Assembly (NCBI RefSeq): GCF_025231485.1
Contig: NZ_CP104003.1
Coordinates: 1,240,001-1,304,000 of the forward strand
DNA: 64,000 nt
Reading direction: 5' to 3'
Source of the DNA: Salinirubellus salinus
Lineage (GTDB): Archaea > Halobacteriota > Halobacteria > Halobacteriales > Haloarculaceae
The notes below the pieces were generated by a model. The model searched no databases. It had not been told where the DNA came from and saw only the letters and a program-made list of their open reading frames with translations. The translations under genes and the position numbers were made by a program. Below, in pieces: positions 16,130-25,638 of this stretch (positions within the stretch are counted from its first letter, which is position 1; every line of letters begins with the position of its first letter).

Positions 16130-17347
16130 ATGAGCGAACGGAACATCCGCGTCGAGCCGGTCACCGGCGACGCGGTCGAGGACCAGGAGGTCGAGATCGT
16201 CGAGCGCAAGGGGCTCGGCCACCCGGACTCCATCTGCGACGGGATCGCCGAACACGTCTCGCAGGCACTCGCGAACGCCTACCTCGAGACGGTGGGCAAG
16301 GTGCTGCACTTCAACACCGACGAGACACAGCTCGTCGCCGGGAACTCCGCGCCGGCCTACGGGGGCGGCGACGTCGTGGACCCCATCTACATCCTCGTCG
16401 TCGGCCGGGCGACGAAGTACTACGCCTGCGAGGAGACGGGTGAGGAGTACATCATCCCCGCCGAGAGTATCGCGCTCCGGGCCGCCCGCGAGTACCTCGC
16501 GGAGAACTTCGAGGACCTCGACCTCGAGACCGACGTCATCGTCGACGTGAAACTCGGTGAAGGATCCGGTGATCTCCAGAACGTCTTCGGCGAGGACGGG
16601 GCGGAGGTGCCGATGGCCAACGACACCTCGTTCGGCGTCGGTCACGCCCCGCTCAGCGAGACCGAACAGATCGTCTACAACACGGAGCGGCGCCTCGTCG
16701 AGGAGTTCGACGGCGACTACCTCGGCACCGACATCAAGGTGATGGGCAAGCGCGAGGGCGACCAGATCGACGTGACCGTCGCGGCCGCGATGGTCGACGA
16801 ACACCTCACCGACATCGACGCGTATCAGGCCGCCGTGGCCGAGGTGGAGGCCTTCGTCGCCGACCTCGCCACGAGCTACACCGACCGCGAGGTCGAGGTC
16901 TACGTCAACACCGCCGACAACATCGAGAAGGAGGCGGTCTACCTGACCACGACCGGCACGTCGGCCGAACAGGGTGACGACGGCTCGGTCGGTCGGGGGA
17001 ACCGCGCGAACGGCCTCATCACGCCGAACCGCTCGATGTCGATGGAGGCCACCTCCGGTAAGAACCCCGTCAACCACATCGGGAAGATATACAACCTCCT
17101 TTCGACGCGCATCGCAGCGGCTGTCTACGACGAGGTGGACGGCGTCCGCGAGGTCCGCATCCGCCTGCTCAGTCAGATCGGCCAACCCATCGACAACCCC
17201 CACGTCGCCGACGCGTCGCTCGTCACCGAGGACGGCGTCGAGGTGGGCGACGTGGAGGCCGAGGTCGCCGCCATCGTCGACCGCGAACTCGCCGACGTGA
17301 CCAGCGTGACCGAGGACGTCATCGACGGGAAGCTACCGACCTTCTGA
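16130..17347 (+). CDS. mat: Archaeal S-adenosylmethionine synthetase (methionine adenosyltransferase)
   Basis: This 405-residue enzyme makes SAM from methionine and ATP. It is the archaeal type, distinct in sequence from bacterial MetK. Typical features are [23 protein letters not shown] near residue 22, [22 protein letters not shown], the [18 protein letters not shown] segment and [18 protein letters not shown]. Length matches the family. It has its own promoter and is followed 58 bases later by an uncharacterised gene. Confidence 0.97.
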   Translation: MSERNIRVEPVTGDAVEDQEVEIVERKGLGHPDSICDGIAEHVSQALANAYLETVGKVLHFNTDETQLVAGNSAPAYGGGDVVDPIYILVVGRATKYYACEETGEEYIIPAESIALRAAREYLAENFEDLDLETDVIVDVKLGEGSGDLQNVFGEDGAEVPMANDTSFGVGHAPLSETEQIVYNTERRLVEEFDGDYLGTDIKVMGKREGDQIDVTVAAAMVDEHLTDIDAYQAAVAEVEAFVADLATSYTDREVEVYVNTADNIEKEAVYLTTTGTSAEQGDDGSVGRGNRANGLITPNRSMSMEATSGKNPVNHIGKIYNLLSTRIAAAVYDEVDGVREVRIRLLSQIGQPIDNPHVADASLVTEDGVEVGDVEAEVAAIVDRELADVTSVTEDVIDGKLPTF

Positions 17348-17405
17348 GTCCCGACCCGGTCTCGCACCCGAAACCCCTTTTCCTGCCCCCCGTCTCCTTC
17401 GGCGC

Positions 17406-17879
17406 ATGACGCGGGTCTGTCTCGTCGGGAGCGAGGACGTGAACCTCCGGTACGAACTGGTCTCCCGCGAGACGGCCCGGGACGCGCTGGCCACCTACGA
17501 GTTGCGCGAACCGTACGCGAACACGGTCGCGCTGGAGACCATCTCGCTCGGTTCTGCGGTCGCTCTGCTCAACGACCTGAACTGGTACCTCGTCCGGTTC
17601 GTCGACCACGCGTGGGTGCGCGAACCGTCCGTGAGCGAGGACGAGTGGCTCTCGCGGTCGCTCGCGGCGGCCATCCGCGACGACGAGGTCGACCGCGAGG
17701 AGTCTGGCCGCCACCTCGGCGTCTTCGGCGTGATAGAGGAAGAGGGCGAGCGCCGTCTCACCGAACCGATGTACGTCGCCCGCACCGGCCCGGAGCTCCC
17801 GAAGTACGACCTGTTCGAGGTCGACGACACCGTCGTCGTCCGCGTGACGGAGGACGAGTTCGGCGGCGAGCGCCGGTAG
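17406..17879 (+). CDS. Conserved haloarchaeal protein, DUF5804-like
   Basis: This 157-residue soluble acidic protein begins MTRVCLVGSEDVNLRYELVS. It contains TVALETISLGSAVALLNDLNWYLVRFVDHAWVREPS and ends in a strand-rich segment (KYDLFEVDDTVVVRVTEDEFGG). I associate this with the uncharacterised haloarchaeal family DUF5804 from memory, and no function is known. It lies between mat and a membrane protein gene on the same strand, with 30 bases to the latter. Confidence 0.75.
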   Translation: MTRVCLVGSEDVNLRYELVSRETARDALATYELREPYANTVALETISLGSAVALLNDLNWYLVRFVDHAWVREPSVSEDEWLSRSLAAAIRDDEVDREESGRHLGVFGVIEEEGERRLTEPMYVARTGPELPKYDLFEVDDTVVVRVTEDEFGGERR

Positions 17880-17909
17880 ACCTTTCGGGCGGGCGGTCGA
17901 GCGCCGGGC

Positions 17910-18743
17910 ATGGTCCAGTTTCGAGCCCTCCTCTCCAGCGCGAGCCGTCGTCTCGACCGACTGCTCCTCCTCGCCGTGGTCCCGTTCCTCGCGGCCATCG
18001 CTTCGCCGGGGAACTTCGAACGTATCGCGGCGGACACCTCGACGATACGGCTCGGCGTCTCGTTCGGGTTCCCGAGCGCCGTCGCCACCGCCTGGGACTT
18101 CGTCAGCCTCCCGAACCCCGGCACCGGGTTCAGTGTCTACACGGCCGGGGGCGACCCCCTGCAGGGAGGCGTGATGATACTCGGCGGTGCGGTGCTGACG
18201 GGCGTCCTCGCCGCCGCGTACCTCGGTGCGCTCCGTCGCGACCTCCTCCGAGCGGGTGGCGGCGTGAGCGACGGACTCCAGCACGTGCTCCCGCTCGTGG
18301 CGTTCGAACTGCTCGTGGGCCTCTTCGGACTCACGCTGGTCGTGCTCGCACTCGTGAATCTCGTCCTCGTCGTCCCTGCCCTCATCGTCGGCCTCTACCT
18401 CGCCTACCGGTTCTACCCGACGCCGTACCTCGTGGTCCTCGAAGACCGCTCGCTCGTGGACGCGTTCCGACGGAGCTACGGGCTCTCGGCGCGCGGTGGG
18501 CAATACACGAACTTCTTCGGGAAGTACCTCTTCGCCGTCGCCGCCGTCTCACTGGTGGCGACTCCGCTGTTCACGACGAGTGTCTTCGCTGCAGTCCTCG
18601 GCACGGCCGTCCTCGCGCCCATCTGTGTGCTCTTCAACGCCGCGACGATGCTGTTCCTCGTCGACCTGATCCGCTCGGACGCCAAGGGGACGGACCTGCC
18701 GGGGGGCTGGGACCCGGACGTAGCCGTCCGGATGGCGGCCTAG
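17910..18743 (+). CDS. Polytopic membrane protein (DUF7847/DUF4013-like)
   Basis: This 277-residue protein has about six hydrophobic segments, including residues about 20-35, 85-108, 128-175 (two helices in LLVGLFGLTLVVLALVNLVLVVPALIVGLYL), 205-225 and 230-255. The fold resembles archaeal DUF4013-type membrane proteins with a YRFYPTPYLVVLEDRSLVDAFRRSYGL segment between helices. The role is unknown. Its stop overlaps the convergent cysteine synthase stop by 4 bases. Confidence 0.72.
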   Translation: MVQFRALLSSASRRLDRLLLLAVVPFLAAIASPGNFERIAADTSTIRLGVSFGFPSAVATAWDFVSLPNPGTGFSVYTAGGDPLQGGVMILGGAVLTGVLAAAYLGALRRDLLRAGGGVSDGLQHVLPLVAFELLVGLFGLTLVVLALVNLVLVVPALIVGLYLAYRFYPTPYLVVLEDRSLVDAFRRSYGLSARGGQYTNFFGKYLFAVAAVSLVATPLFTTSVFAAVLGTAVLAPICVLFNAATMLFLVDLIRSDAKGTDLPGGWDPDVAVRMAA

Positions 18744-19720
18744 TCGTCGAACATCCCGGTCGACATGTAGCGCTCGCCGGAGTCCCAGTAGACGGTGAGG
18801 ACGAGCGGGCAGTCCTCGGGGATCGGCTCGGGGGGCGCCGTCCCGTCACCGAGGATGGCCGTCTCGTTGTTCGGGCCGGGAGATGCCACCTCGGGGTCGG
18901 CGAGTCGCTCGGCGACCCGGCGGGCCGCGAGGTTCGACGCGCCCGACGACTGTCCGACGAGGATGCCCTCCTCGCGGGCGAGCCGGCGGCACTCGGCCTC
19001 CGCCTCCTCGACGTTCACCGTCTCGACCGAGGTGAGCAGGTCGGTGTCGAGGTTCGGTGAGACAAACCCCGGTCCCATCCCCTGGAAGTCGTCCCCACCC
19101 GTCTCGCCGCCCGAGAGGACGGCGTCGTTCTCGGGCTCGACTGCCACGATCTCGCAGTCGGGGAACGCCTCGCGGAGGCGCCGCCCGATTCCGGTGATGG
19201 TCCCCCCGGTGCCGACCCCGCAGACGAGCGCGTCGACGGTGTGGTCCCCGACCTGTTCGAGTATCTCCGCGCCGGTCGTGTGGTAGTGTGCGTCCGGGTT
19301 CGACGGGTTCTCGAACTGGCGCAGCTGGACGGCCCCTCGCTCACGCTCGATCTCGTCGGCACGGTCCTTCGCGTCGGAGATGGTGCCGGAGACGAGTTCC
19401 ACGTCCGCGCCGTAGGCACGCATGATGTCGCGTCGCTCGGGTGACTTCGAGTCCGGCATGACGATGGTGGCGTCGTACCCCTTGGCGGCGGCGACCATCG
19501 CGATCCCGATGCCCGTGTTGCCGGACGTGGGTTCGACGATGGTGTCGCCGGGCGTGAGCTCGCCGTCGCGTTCGGCGGCCTCGACCATCGCCACGGCGGG
19601 ACGGTCCTTCGCGGACCCGCCAGGGTTCTTCGACTCCACCTTCGCGGCGACGACGCTCCCCGGCGGCGACTCTACCTGCACCAGCGGCGACCCCACGGTG
19701 CCGAGGATTCCACGTTCCAT
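18740..19720 (-). CDS. cysK: Cysteine synthase (PLP-dependent, O-acetylserine sulfhydrylase type)
   Basis: This 326-residue fold-type II PLP enzyme includes the PLP-binding Lys in KNPGGSAKDRPA near residue 37, the substrate loop EPTSGNTGIGIAMVAAAKGY and the phosphate-binding GVGTGGTITGIG near residue 170. It would make cysteine from an activated serine and sulfide. Cystathionine beta-synthase-like use cannot be excluded. The ATG at 19720 (MERGILGTVGSPLVQ) fits the family start. A reading extended to 20200 runs antisense to the next gene and is not used. Confidence 0.93.
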   Translation of the reverse strand: MERGILGTVGSPLVQVESPPGSVVAAKVESKNPGGSAKDRPAVAMVEAAERDGELTPGDTIVEPTSGNTGIGIAMVAAAKGYDATIVMPDSKSPERRDIMRAYGADVELVSGTISDAKDRADEIERERGAVQLRQFENPSNPDAHYHTTGAEILEQVGDHTVDALVCGVGTGGTITGIGRRLREAFPDCEIVAVEPENDAVLSGGETGGDDFQGMGPGFVSPNLDTDLLTSVETVNVEEAEAECRRLAREEGILVGQSSGASNLAARRVAERLADPEVASPGPNNETAILGDGTAPPEPIPEDCPLVLTVYWDSGERYMSTGMFDD

Positions 19721-19826
19721 GCCCCGCCGTTCGAGACTCTGCCCTTTACACGTGCCGGACGGCGGCAATCCGTACCGCCCACGCACGCCCCCAGCGCTTA
19801 CCACCGGTGACCACCGAGCGTCACCG

Positions 19827-20252
19827 ATGACCGGGACAGTCACCGAGACGTACGCCGCCGCGGTCGGCAACGGGCTCGTCGACGTGGGCGAGGCCACGCT
19901 CGTCGGCGTGGTCCGCCAGCCACCGCGCTGGTTCCACGGCGTCGTCGACGAGAACCACCGCGAGCTCGGGCCGCCTGCCGCCCTGCTCGAGGCGGTGCAG
20001 GAGCGCCGCGAGACGCTGAAGGCTGGCGGGATGTGTGACGAAGGAGCCCACAACGCCGCGTGGGAGGAGGTCGAGTTCGAACGGCGGTACCGCATGTACC
20101 TCGAGGGTGATGGGGGCGCAGAGGCCGCGCTCGCGGCCCTCGCGAACCGAGTCCGTGGTGGCGAGTCGGTGGCCCTCGTCTGTTTCGAGGGGCCGAACAA
20201 GGCCTGTCACCGGCGTCTCCTCGCCGAGCGGTTGCACGAGCGACTCGCGTGA
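19827..20252 (+). CDS. DUF488 family protein
   Basis: This 141-residue protein matches DUF488 proteins. It opens TETYAAAVGNGLVDVGEATLVGVVRQPP and has the C-terminal cysteine motif ALVCFEGPNKACHRRLLAERL, which contains the conserved Cys-x-E and C-H-R elements. Function is unproven, and DUF488 has been suggested to be redox- or nucleic-acid-linked. The ATG at 19827 is chosen because the longer upstream reading runs antisense to cysteine synthase. Next downstream is a thioredoxin-fold gene. Confidence 0.85.
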   Translation: MTGTVTETYAAAVGNGLVDVGEATLVGVVRQPPRWFHGVVDENHRELGPPAALLEAVQERRETLKAGGMCDEGAHNAAWEEVEFERRYRMYLEGDGGAEAALAALANRVRGGESVALVCFEGPNKACHRRLLAERLHERLA

Positions 20253-20310
20253 CCGGCACGAATCGACCGGACCGGGAGTCTCAAGCGGTACGAGACCATC
20301 CGCCTCGGTA

Positions 20311-20712
20311 ATGAGCGAATCCAGCGACACCGGCGAACTGGAGACGATGCGACCGAACCCCGTCTGGACGGCGGACGCCTACGAGGACGCACTCGCGTCG
20401 TGGCGCGACGTGGCCGACGTGGCGACGGTGAAGGTGTGGGGCGGCGACTGGTGCAAGGACTGCCGGAGCCAGCTCCCGGACTTCGGTGCGGGACTCGAGG
20501 CCGCCGGCATCCCCCGCGAGCGCGTCGAGCACTACCCCGTCGAGAAGGCCGACGACGGCTCGAAGATCGGCCCCGGCGTCGAGGAGTACGGCATCGAGTT
20601 CATCCCCACCGTCGTGGTCGAGATCGACGGCGAGGAGGTGGCCCGCTTCGTCGAGGCGGCCGACCGCCCCATCCTCGTCTACCTCGCGGACGAACTGGAA
20701 GCGCGGGACTGA
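20311..20712 (+). CDS. Thioredoxin-fold protein with CKDC active site
   Basis: This 133-residue protein has VWGGDWCKDCRSQLPDFG near residue 45, a C-x-x-C redox site in thioredoxin context, and the cis-Pro region GIEFIPTVVVEIDGEE about 50 residues later. It is likely a cytoplasmic thiol-disulfide protein, since no signal peptide is present. The start at 20311 (MSESSD) gives a polar tail. An internal ATG at MRPNPVW is an alternative. The gene converges on the larger thioredoxin-fold YyaL gene over a hairpin. Confidence 0.85.
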   Translation: MSESSDTGELETMRPNPVWTADAYEDALASWRDVADVATVKVWGGDWCKDCRSQLPDFGAGLEAAGIPRERVEHYPVEKADDGSKIGPGVEEYGIEFIPTVVVEIDGEEVARFVEAADRPILVYLADELEARD

Positions 20713-20733
20713 GGTTCAAGTAGGAGGGCAGGA

Positions 20734-20775
20734 CCAGACCGCGCGTGACCTGAGATGGGTCGCGTACCGGTCTGG
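20734..20775. terminator. Hairpin between convergent genes
   Basis: A perfect 8-bp inverted repeat (CCAGACCG at 20734-20741 with CGGTCTGG at 20768-20775) lies in the 119-base spacer where two genes converge. A bidirectional transcription end is a natural reading, although no T-tract follows. Confidence 0.35.
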
Positions 20776-20831
20776 GTGGGACCGTGGTGCGCCGGTACGC
20801 ACGAACGGCCCCACGCACCGCCTGTTCGCTT

Positions 20832-22979
20832 CTACGGCGCCAGCTCTTCGGCCCACGACAGCACCTCGTCCACGTCGTGGACCGGCGGTGAACACGTGAA
20901 CGAGCGACAGGTGTAGCACGTCGGGTCCCCGTCGCGGGCCTCACGACCGGCCCAGATGGGCGGGGCCGTCTCGAGCCCGAGCGTCTCCAGCCACGGCGCC
21001 AGCCCCTCGTCGGTCGGCGGTCGGACCGAGAGCAGACGGCCGGGGAGGTACTCACGGGCGAGTCGCTCCCGCCACGCCTCCGGGAGGGACTCGGCCGCGA
21101 CCGTGAGTTCGAGCGCCCCACGGTCCCGGTCGTCGAGCGCCAACAGGAGCGTCGCCTTCGAGACCGAGCCGCGGCCGACGGTCCCGGCGTGGGTGTCGAG
21201 GACAGCGTCTGCCACCTCGCCGAACTCCTCGTCGGGGAGGAAGTGTTCGAGGTCGAGCAGCAGCGACGCCGCGACGCCCGTACTCGACGGCGTTGAGGAG
21301 TCGTCGGTCTCCTGCGGACGGGCGACGAGCGACTCGCCGCTCCGCGGGGTGAAGTAGAGCGTCCGCTCGTCGGCGTCCCAGAACTCCTCGACCACCACAC
21401 GGGCGAGGTCGGCGGCGAACGCGAGGTGCGACACGTCGCCCGTCGCCTGATAGCAGTCGAGCGCCCCGCGACCGAGGGCGGCGTAGTCCTCGAGATAGCC
21501 GGGGACCTTCCGATCGCCGTCCATCCAGCGGCGGTAGAGTCGCCCCTCGTCGGCGTCCCAGTGGTGCTCGCGGCAGAACTCGAGGGCCGCCGTGGCGGTC
21601 TCGGCCAGCGCCGCATCGAGGACGAGCGCCCCCTCGGCGAACGCCGAGATCATCAGGCCGTTCCAGCCCGCGAGCACCTTCTCGTCGCGGGGCGGGCGGG
21701 GCCGGGTCTCGCGTGCGTCGAGCGCTTCGGCACGGAGCCGGGTGAGTCGCTCCTCGACCGCTGCCACGTCGAGAGTACTGTTGGCCGCCAGTTCTTCTGG
21801 ACTCGCCGCGAGCGTCAGCACCGTCTGCCCGTCCTCGAAGTTGCCGGCGTCGGTGACCCCGTAGCGCTCGCGGAACAGCGCGCCGTCCGTCGGGTCATCG
21901 AACACCGTGGCGACGTCCTCGGGCGTCCAGACCCAGAAGGCACCCTCCTCGCGTTCGCCCGTCTCGGGGTCCTCGCTCTGGGCGTCGAGCGTGGCGAAGA
22001 ACCCGCCTTCGGGGTGCGTGAGTTCGCGCTCCACGAACGCGAACGTCTCCTCGGCGACGGTGGCGTAGCGGTCGTCGCCGAGCGCCTGCCAGCCGGCGAG
22101 GTAGGCACGCGCGAGCCCGGCCTGGTCGTAGAGCATCTTCTCGAAGTGCGGGACGGTCCACGAGCGGTCGGTCGCGTAGCGGTGGAACCCACCGCCGAGC
22201 TGGTCGTACATCCCACCGTTGGCCATCCCGTCGAGCGTCTCGCGGACCACCTCGCGGTAGGCGTCCCGGTCGGTCCGGTCGGCCGCCCGCAGGAGCACGT
22301 GCAGGCGACCCGGACTCGGGAACTTCGGTCCGGACCGGCCGAAGCCACCGTACTCGCGGTCGGCGATGCGGAGTGCCGCGCTCGCGGCCGCTTCGACCGG
22401 ATCCTCCTCGGCCTCGCTGGCGTCGGCGGCGTCCGGCGCCCCCTCGAGGTCGTCACGGACCGCCGCAGTCCACTGGTCGGCCCGGTCCTCCAGCTCCTCG
22501 CGTTCCTCGGGGTCCGTCCACGCGGCGACGACGTCCCGACACAGTTGCTCGAACCCGGGCATCCCCTGCCGTGGCTCCGGTGGGAAGTACGTCCCCACGT
22601 AGAACGGGCGACCGTCGGGCGTGAGGAACACGGAGAGGGGCCAGCCGCCGTTCCCACGGACGAGCTGGCAGGTCTTCATGTAGACGCTGTCGACGTCCGG
22701 TCGCTCCTCGCGGTCGACCTTGACCGGGACGAAGTGCTCGTTCAGCACCCGTGCCACGCTCGGGTCGGCGAACGACTCCTCCTCCATGACGTGACACCAG
22801 TGACACGATGAGTAGCCGATGGAGAGGAAGATGGGGCGGTCGGTGGCCTCGGCGGCCGCGAGCGCCGTCTCGTCCCACGGCTGCCAGTTGACGGGGTTGT
22901 CCGCGTGTTGCTGGAGGTACGGCGAGGCCTCCTCGGCGAGGCGGTTCCGCCGGAGCGCCTCGGGTACGTCGTCGCTCAT
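20832..22979 (-). CDS. Thioredoxin-domain protein of the YyaL/SPATA20 (DUF255) family
   Basis: This 715-residue protein joins an N-terminal thioredoxin domain and a C-terminal six-hairpin (glycosidase-like) barrel. It begins RNRLAEEASPYLQQHADNPVNW and has the active-site motif GYSSCHWCHVMEEESF near residue 55. Later landmarks are GTYFPPEP, GGMYDQLGGGFHRYATD and FEKMLYDQAGLARAYLAGW, all family signatures. The biochemical role is uncertain, and redox-linked sugar or lipid handling has been proposed. Start at 22979 (MSDDVPEALRRNRL) is used rather than an upstream extension of 49 residues. Confidence 0.93.
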   Translation of the reverse strand: MSDDVPEALRRNRLAEEASPYLQQHADNPVNWQPWDETALAAAEATDRPIFLSIGYSSCHWCHVMEEESFADPSVARVLNEHFVPVKVDREERPDVDSVYMKTCQLVRGNGGWPLSVFLTPDGRPFYVGTYFPPEPRQGMPGFEQLCRDVVAAWTDPEEREELEDRADQWTAAVRDDLEGAPDAADASEAEEDPVEAAASAALRIADREYGGFGRSGPKFPSPGRLHVLLRAADRTDRDAYREVVRETLDGMANGGMYDQLGGGFHRYATDRSWTVPHFEKMLYDQAGLARAYLAGWQALGDDRYATVAEETFAFVERELTHPEGGFFATLDAQSEDPETGEREEGAFWVWTPEDVATVFDDPTDGALFRERYGVTDAGNFEDGQTVLTLAASPEELAANSTLDVAAVEERLTRLRAEALDARETRPRPPRDEKVLAGWNGLMISAFAEGALVLDAALAETATAALEFCREHHWDADEGRLYRRWMDGDRKVPGYLEDYAALGRGALDCYQATGDVSHLAFAADLARVVVEEFWDADERTLYFTPRSGESLVARPQETDDSSTPSSTGVAASLLLDLEHFLPDEEFGEVADAVLDTHAGTVGRGSVSKATLLLALDDRDRGALELTVAAESLPEAWRERLAREYLPGRLLSVRPPTDEGLAPWLETLGLETAPPIWAGREARDGDPTCYTCRSFTCSPPVHDVDEVLSWAEELAP

Positions 22980-23100
22980 ACCCGCCCCTTCGTGGGGGAG
23001 ACGGATGAACGTCCCCGTCCCGGCCGGGGGCCGAGGTGCTGGCGGCCGGGGGAGCGTCCGTCGTGGGGATTTATCCACCCGTGTCGCGCTACCGGAGGAC

Positions 23101-24777
23101 ATGGTCGACACCCCGCGGCTCGTCACCTACCACTTCTACGAGCGCGAGTGGGACTCCTACGACGAACTCCTCGACTGGTTCGAGTGGGAGGTCCCAGACC
23201 GGTTCAACGCGGCCGCCTACTGCTGTGACCGGTGGGCCGACGAGACACCCGACGCGGTGGCCATCCGCTCCGAGGACGAGGCCGGGAGCGACGAGGCGTT
23301 GACCTACGCCGAACTCGACGGGCGTGCTCGCCGACTCGCCGGCTTCCTCCGCGAGCAGGGCGTCTCCCGCGGTGACCGGGTCGGGGTCAACTGCCCTCAG
23401 CGCCCCGAGACGGTCCTCGCACACCTCGCGTGCTGGAAACTGGGGGCCACCTCGGTCCCGCTCTCGACGCTGTTCGGCCCCGACGGGCTGGAGTACCGGC
23501 TGGCCGACGCCGGCGCCGTCGCCTGCGTCGTCGACGCGAGCAACGTCGCGAACTACCGGGAGGCCCGCGAGGGTGTCGACGGGCTCGACACGACTGTCGT
23601 CGTCGGGGGCGACACCGAGGGCGAGGAGGTGTCGTTCGCCGACGCGCTGGAGGCCGCGGACGGCGACGTGGCGACCGTCGACACCCTCGCCGAGGACGAG
23701 TCCATCCTCATCTACACCTCCGGGACGACCGGCGACCCGAAGGGCGTCCGGCACGCGCACAGGCTGATACTCGGGAACCTCCCCCTGTTCCTCACGTCCT
23801 TCTGCAACGTCGACCTGCGCGATGACGACGTGTTCTGGACGCCCGCGGAGTGGGCGTGGGTCGCCTCGCTGTTCGACGTGGTGTTCCCGTCGCTCTACTA
23901 CGGCCGCGAACTGGTCGCCTCCCGCTCGCCGGGGAAGTTCGACCCGGAACGCGCCTTCGAGGTGGTCGAACGCCACGGCGTCACCCGGTACTTCGCGCCG
24001 CCGACCGCCCTCAGGATGATGATGCAGGTCGAGGGGGAGTACGGGGTGTCCAGCGTCCGGACCGTCGCTTCGGGCGGCGAGTCACTCGGCCAGAGCATCG
24101 TCGACTGGGCAGCCGATGTCTTCGACGGCGCGGCCGTCCACGAGGGGTACGGCCAGACGGAGGCGAACATGCTCGTCGGCGACTGCACCGCACTCACCCC
24201 GTTCGTCGAGGGCTACATCGGTCGGCGGGCGCCCGGCCACGAGGTCGACATCGTCGACCCCGAGACCGCCGAGGCGACCGTCCCCATCGGCGAGACGGGC
24301 GAGATCGCCGTCCGGTACGAGGGGAACCCCGTCTGCTTCCTCGAGTACTGGAACGAGCCCGAGAAGACCGACCGGAAGGTGCGGGACGGCTGGCTCCTCA
24401 CGGAGGACCTCGGCCGGGTGAACGAGGACGGCTACCTCACCTTCGTCGGGCGAACCGACGACGTCATCATCAGTTCCGGCTACCGCATCGGCCCCGAGGA
24501 GGTGGAGGACTCTGTCGCCACCCACGAGGCCGCCGCGGACGCCGCCGTCATCGGCGTCCCGGACGACGAGCGCGGCCAGATACCGAAGGCGTTCGTCGTC
24601 CTCGGCGTGGGCCACGAGCCGAGCGACGCGCTGACGGAGTCGATACAGCAACACGTCCGCGACCGGCTGGCGAAGTACGAGTACCCGCGAGCGGTCGAGT
24701 ACGTCGACGAACTCCCGAAGACGACGACCGGGAAGGTCAGGCGGGCGTCGCTCCGGGACCGCGAAGGGCTCGACTGA
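23101..24777 (+). CDS. AMP-binding acyl-CoA synthetase
   Basis: This 558-residue ANL-superfamily ligase has the ATP-binding P-loop IYTSGTTGDPKGVRHAH near residue 200, the A5 motif GYGQTEANMLVG near residue 345, the hinge GRTDDVIISSGYRIGPEEVE near residue 455 and the catalytic Lys in KTTTGKVRRASLR near the C-terminus. The spacing resembles the medium-chain acyl-CoA and acetoacetyl-CoA synthetase-like group. Substrate is not determinable. The start ATG is at 23101. The longer reading upstream is antisense to the DUF255 gene. Confidence 0.92.
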   Translation: MVDTPRLVTYHFYEREWDSYDELLDWFEWEVPDRFNAAAYCCDRWADETPDAVAIRSEDEAGSDEALTYAELDGRARRLAGFLREQGVSRGDRVGVNCPQRPETVLAHLACWKLGATSVPLSTLFGPDGLEYRLADAGAVACVVDASNVANYREAREGVDGLDTTVVVGGDTEGEEVSFADALEAADGDVATVDTLAEDESILIYTSGTTGDPKGVRHAHRLILGNLPLFLTSFCNVDLRDDDVFWTPAEWAWVASLFDVVFPSLYYGRELVASRSPGKFDPERAFEVVERHGVTRYFAPPTALRMMMQVEGEYGVSSVRTVASGGESLGQSIVDWAADVFDGAAVHEGYGQTEANMLVGDCTALTPFVEGYIGRRAPGHEVDIVDPETAEATVPIGETGEIAVRYEGNPVCFLEYWNEPEKTDRKVRDGWLLTEDLGRVNEDGYLTFVGRTDDVIISSGYRIGPEEVEDSVATHEAAADAAVIGVPDDERGQIPKAFVVLGVGHEPSDALTESIQQHVRDRLAKYEYPRAVEYVDELPKTTTGKVRRASLRDREGLD

Positions 24778-24790
24778 GGCGACCCCCGCC

Positions 24791-25039
24791 TCAGTCCCGG
24801 AGTCGGTCGCGGTGTTCCTCGAGCAGTCGCTCGGCGTGCGCGGGGTTCTGGGCCACCTGCCAGCGGACCTTCGGGGCGTCCCGGTAGGCGAGTGCCTCCT
24901 TCAGTTCGTCGCGGAGGGGGCCGGCCTCCACGGCGACGACGGTCCCGTCCTCGTCGCCGAGTTCGTAGATGCCGTAGCGGTCGGGGACCGAACCGATGGT
25001 CCGGCGTGCGAGCGGCTCCCAGCGCTTCGAGAGCGGCAC
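24791..25039 (-). CDS. Degenerate GIY-YIG-like small protein
   Basis: This 82-residue product starts at a GTG at 25039, one base after the TGA of the upstream DUF5796-like gene. It reads PLSKRWEPLARRTIGSVP and then YGIYELGDEDGTVVAV, followed by LRDELKEAL and a final AERLLEEHRDRL helix. The order (YGIY, hairpin, R, late Glu helix) is that of a GIY-YIG fold, but the second Tyr-x-Gly and other catalytic residues are missing. It was probably a nuclease fold reused for something else. Confidence 0.7.
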   Translation of the reverse strand: MPLSKRWEPLARRTIGSVPDRYGIYELGDEDGTVVAVEAGPLRDELKEALAYRDAPKVRWQVAQNPAHAERLLEEHRDRLRD

Positions 25040-25040
25040 C

Positions 25041-25511
25041 TCAGGCCTCCGTCTCGGTCTCGGGGTCGTCCGCGTCGCCCTCGGGCGCGACGATCTCGTA
25101 CGACTGTTCGCCCATCTCGTCCTCGACGAAGACGAAGACACGCCCGCGGGCGGCCTCGGGGTCGGCGGTGACCTCGACGCGGTAGCCGCTGTTGGTCGCC
25201 TCCACGCCGGGGAAGATGCTCTCGGTCACGTTCCGGTCGACGATGACCCGCCCGACGCCGGAGTCCCGCAGGATGTCGTCGTGGGTCTTGCGGTCGTTGA
25301 CGTAGACGACGACGCCCTCCTCCTCGGTGGGATCGGTGACGAGCACGTGGACGTCCTTCCCCGGCCCCGAGACGACGGACCCCTCGGCCTTCTGTGGGAC
25401 CCCGTGGTAGAAGACGCTCCGGCCGTCCGTGTACTCCACCGCCACGCCGTCGGCGTCGAGTTCGATGGAGAGCGTGTCCGGTGCGATGTCGTTCCGGAGG
25501 TTATCGCTCAT
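25041..25511 (-). CDS. Conserved haloarchaeal protein, DUF5796-like
   Basis: This 156-residue soluble protein starts MSDNLRNDIAPDTLSIELDADG at 25511. It is mostly predicted strands (GVAVEYTDGRSVFYHGVP, DVHVLVTDPTEEEGVVVYVNDRK) and ends with a Glu/Asp-rich tail. I link it to the uncharacterised family DUF5796 from memory, with no known function. It is nearly fused to the GIY-YIG-like gene (stop TGA, one base, GTG), indicating a two-gene unit. Confidence 0.75.
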   Translation of the reverse strand: MSDNLRNDIAPDTLSIELDADGVAVEYTDGRSVFYHGVPQKAEGSVVSGPGKDVHVLVTDPTEEEGVVVYVNDRKTHDDILRDSGVGRVIVDRNVTESIFPGVEATNSGYRVEVTADPEAARGRVFVFVEDEMGEQSYEIVAPEGDADDPETETEA

Positions 25512-25638
25512 ACCCCCGCGTTGGCCGTCTCGGGGGAAAAGCACCGCGCTCCGGCGCGGCACCGTCCCAGTGGCCGACCCGGCGGGCGGGGCTTGCGTCG
25601 ACCGGCACCACCAAGTACACTCGCCGCTCCCTGCCGGT

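Noticed and set aside
18740-20200. Extended start for cysteine synthase (486 codons)
   Set aside because: The extra 160 residues are antisense to the DUF488 gene. The family start fits MERGILGTVGSPL at 19720.
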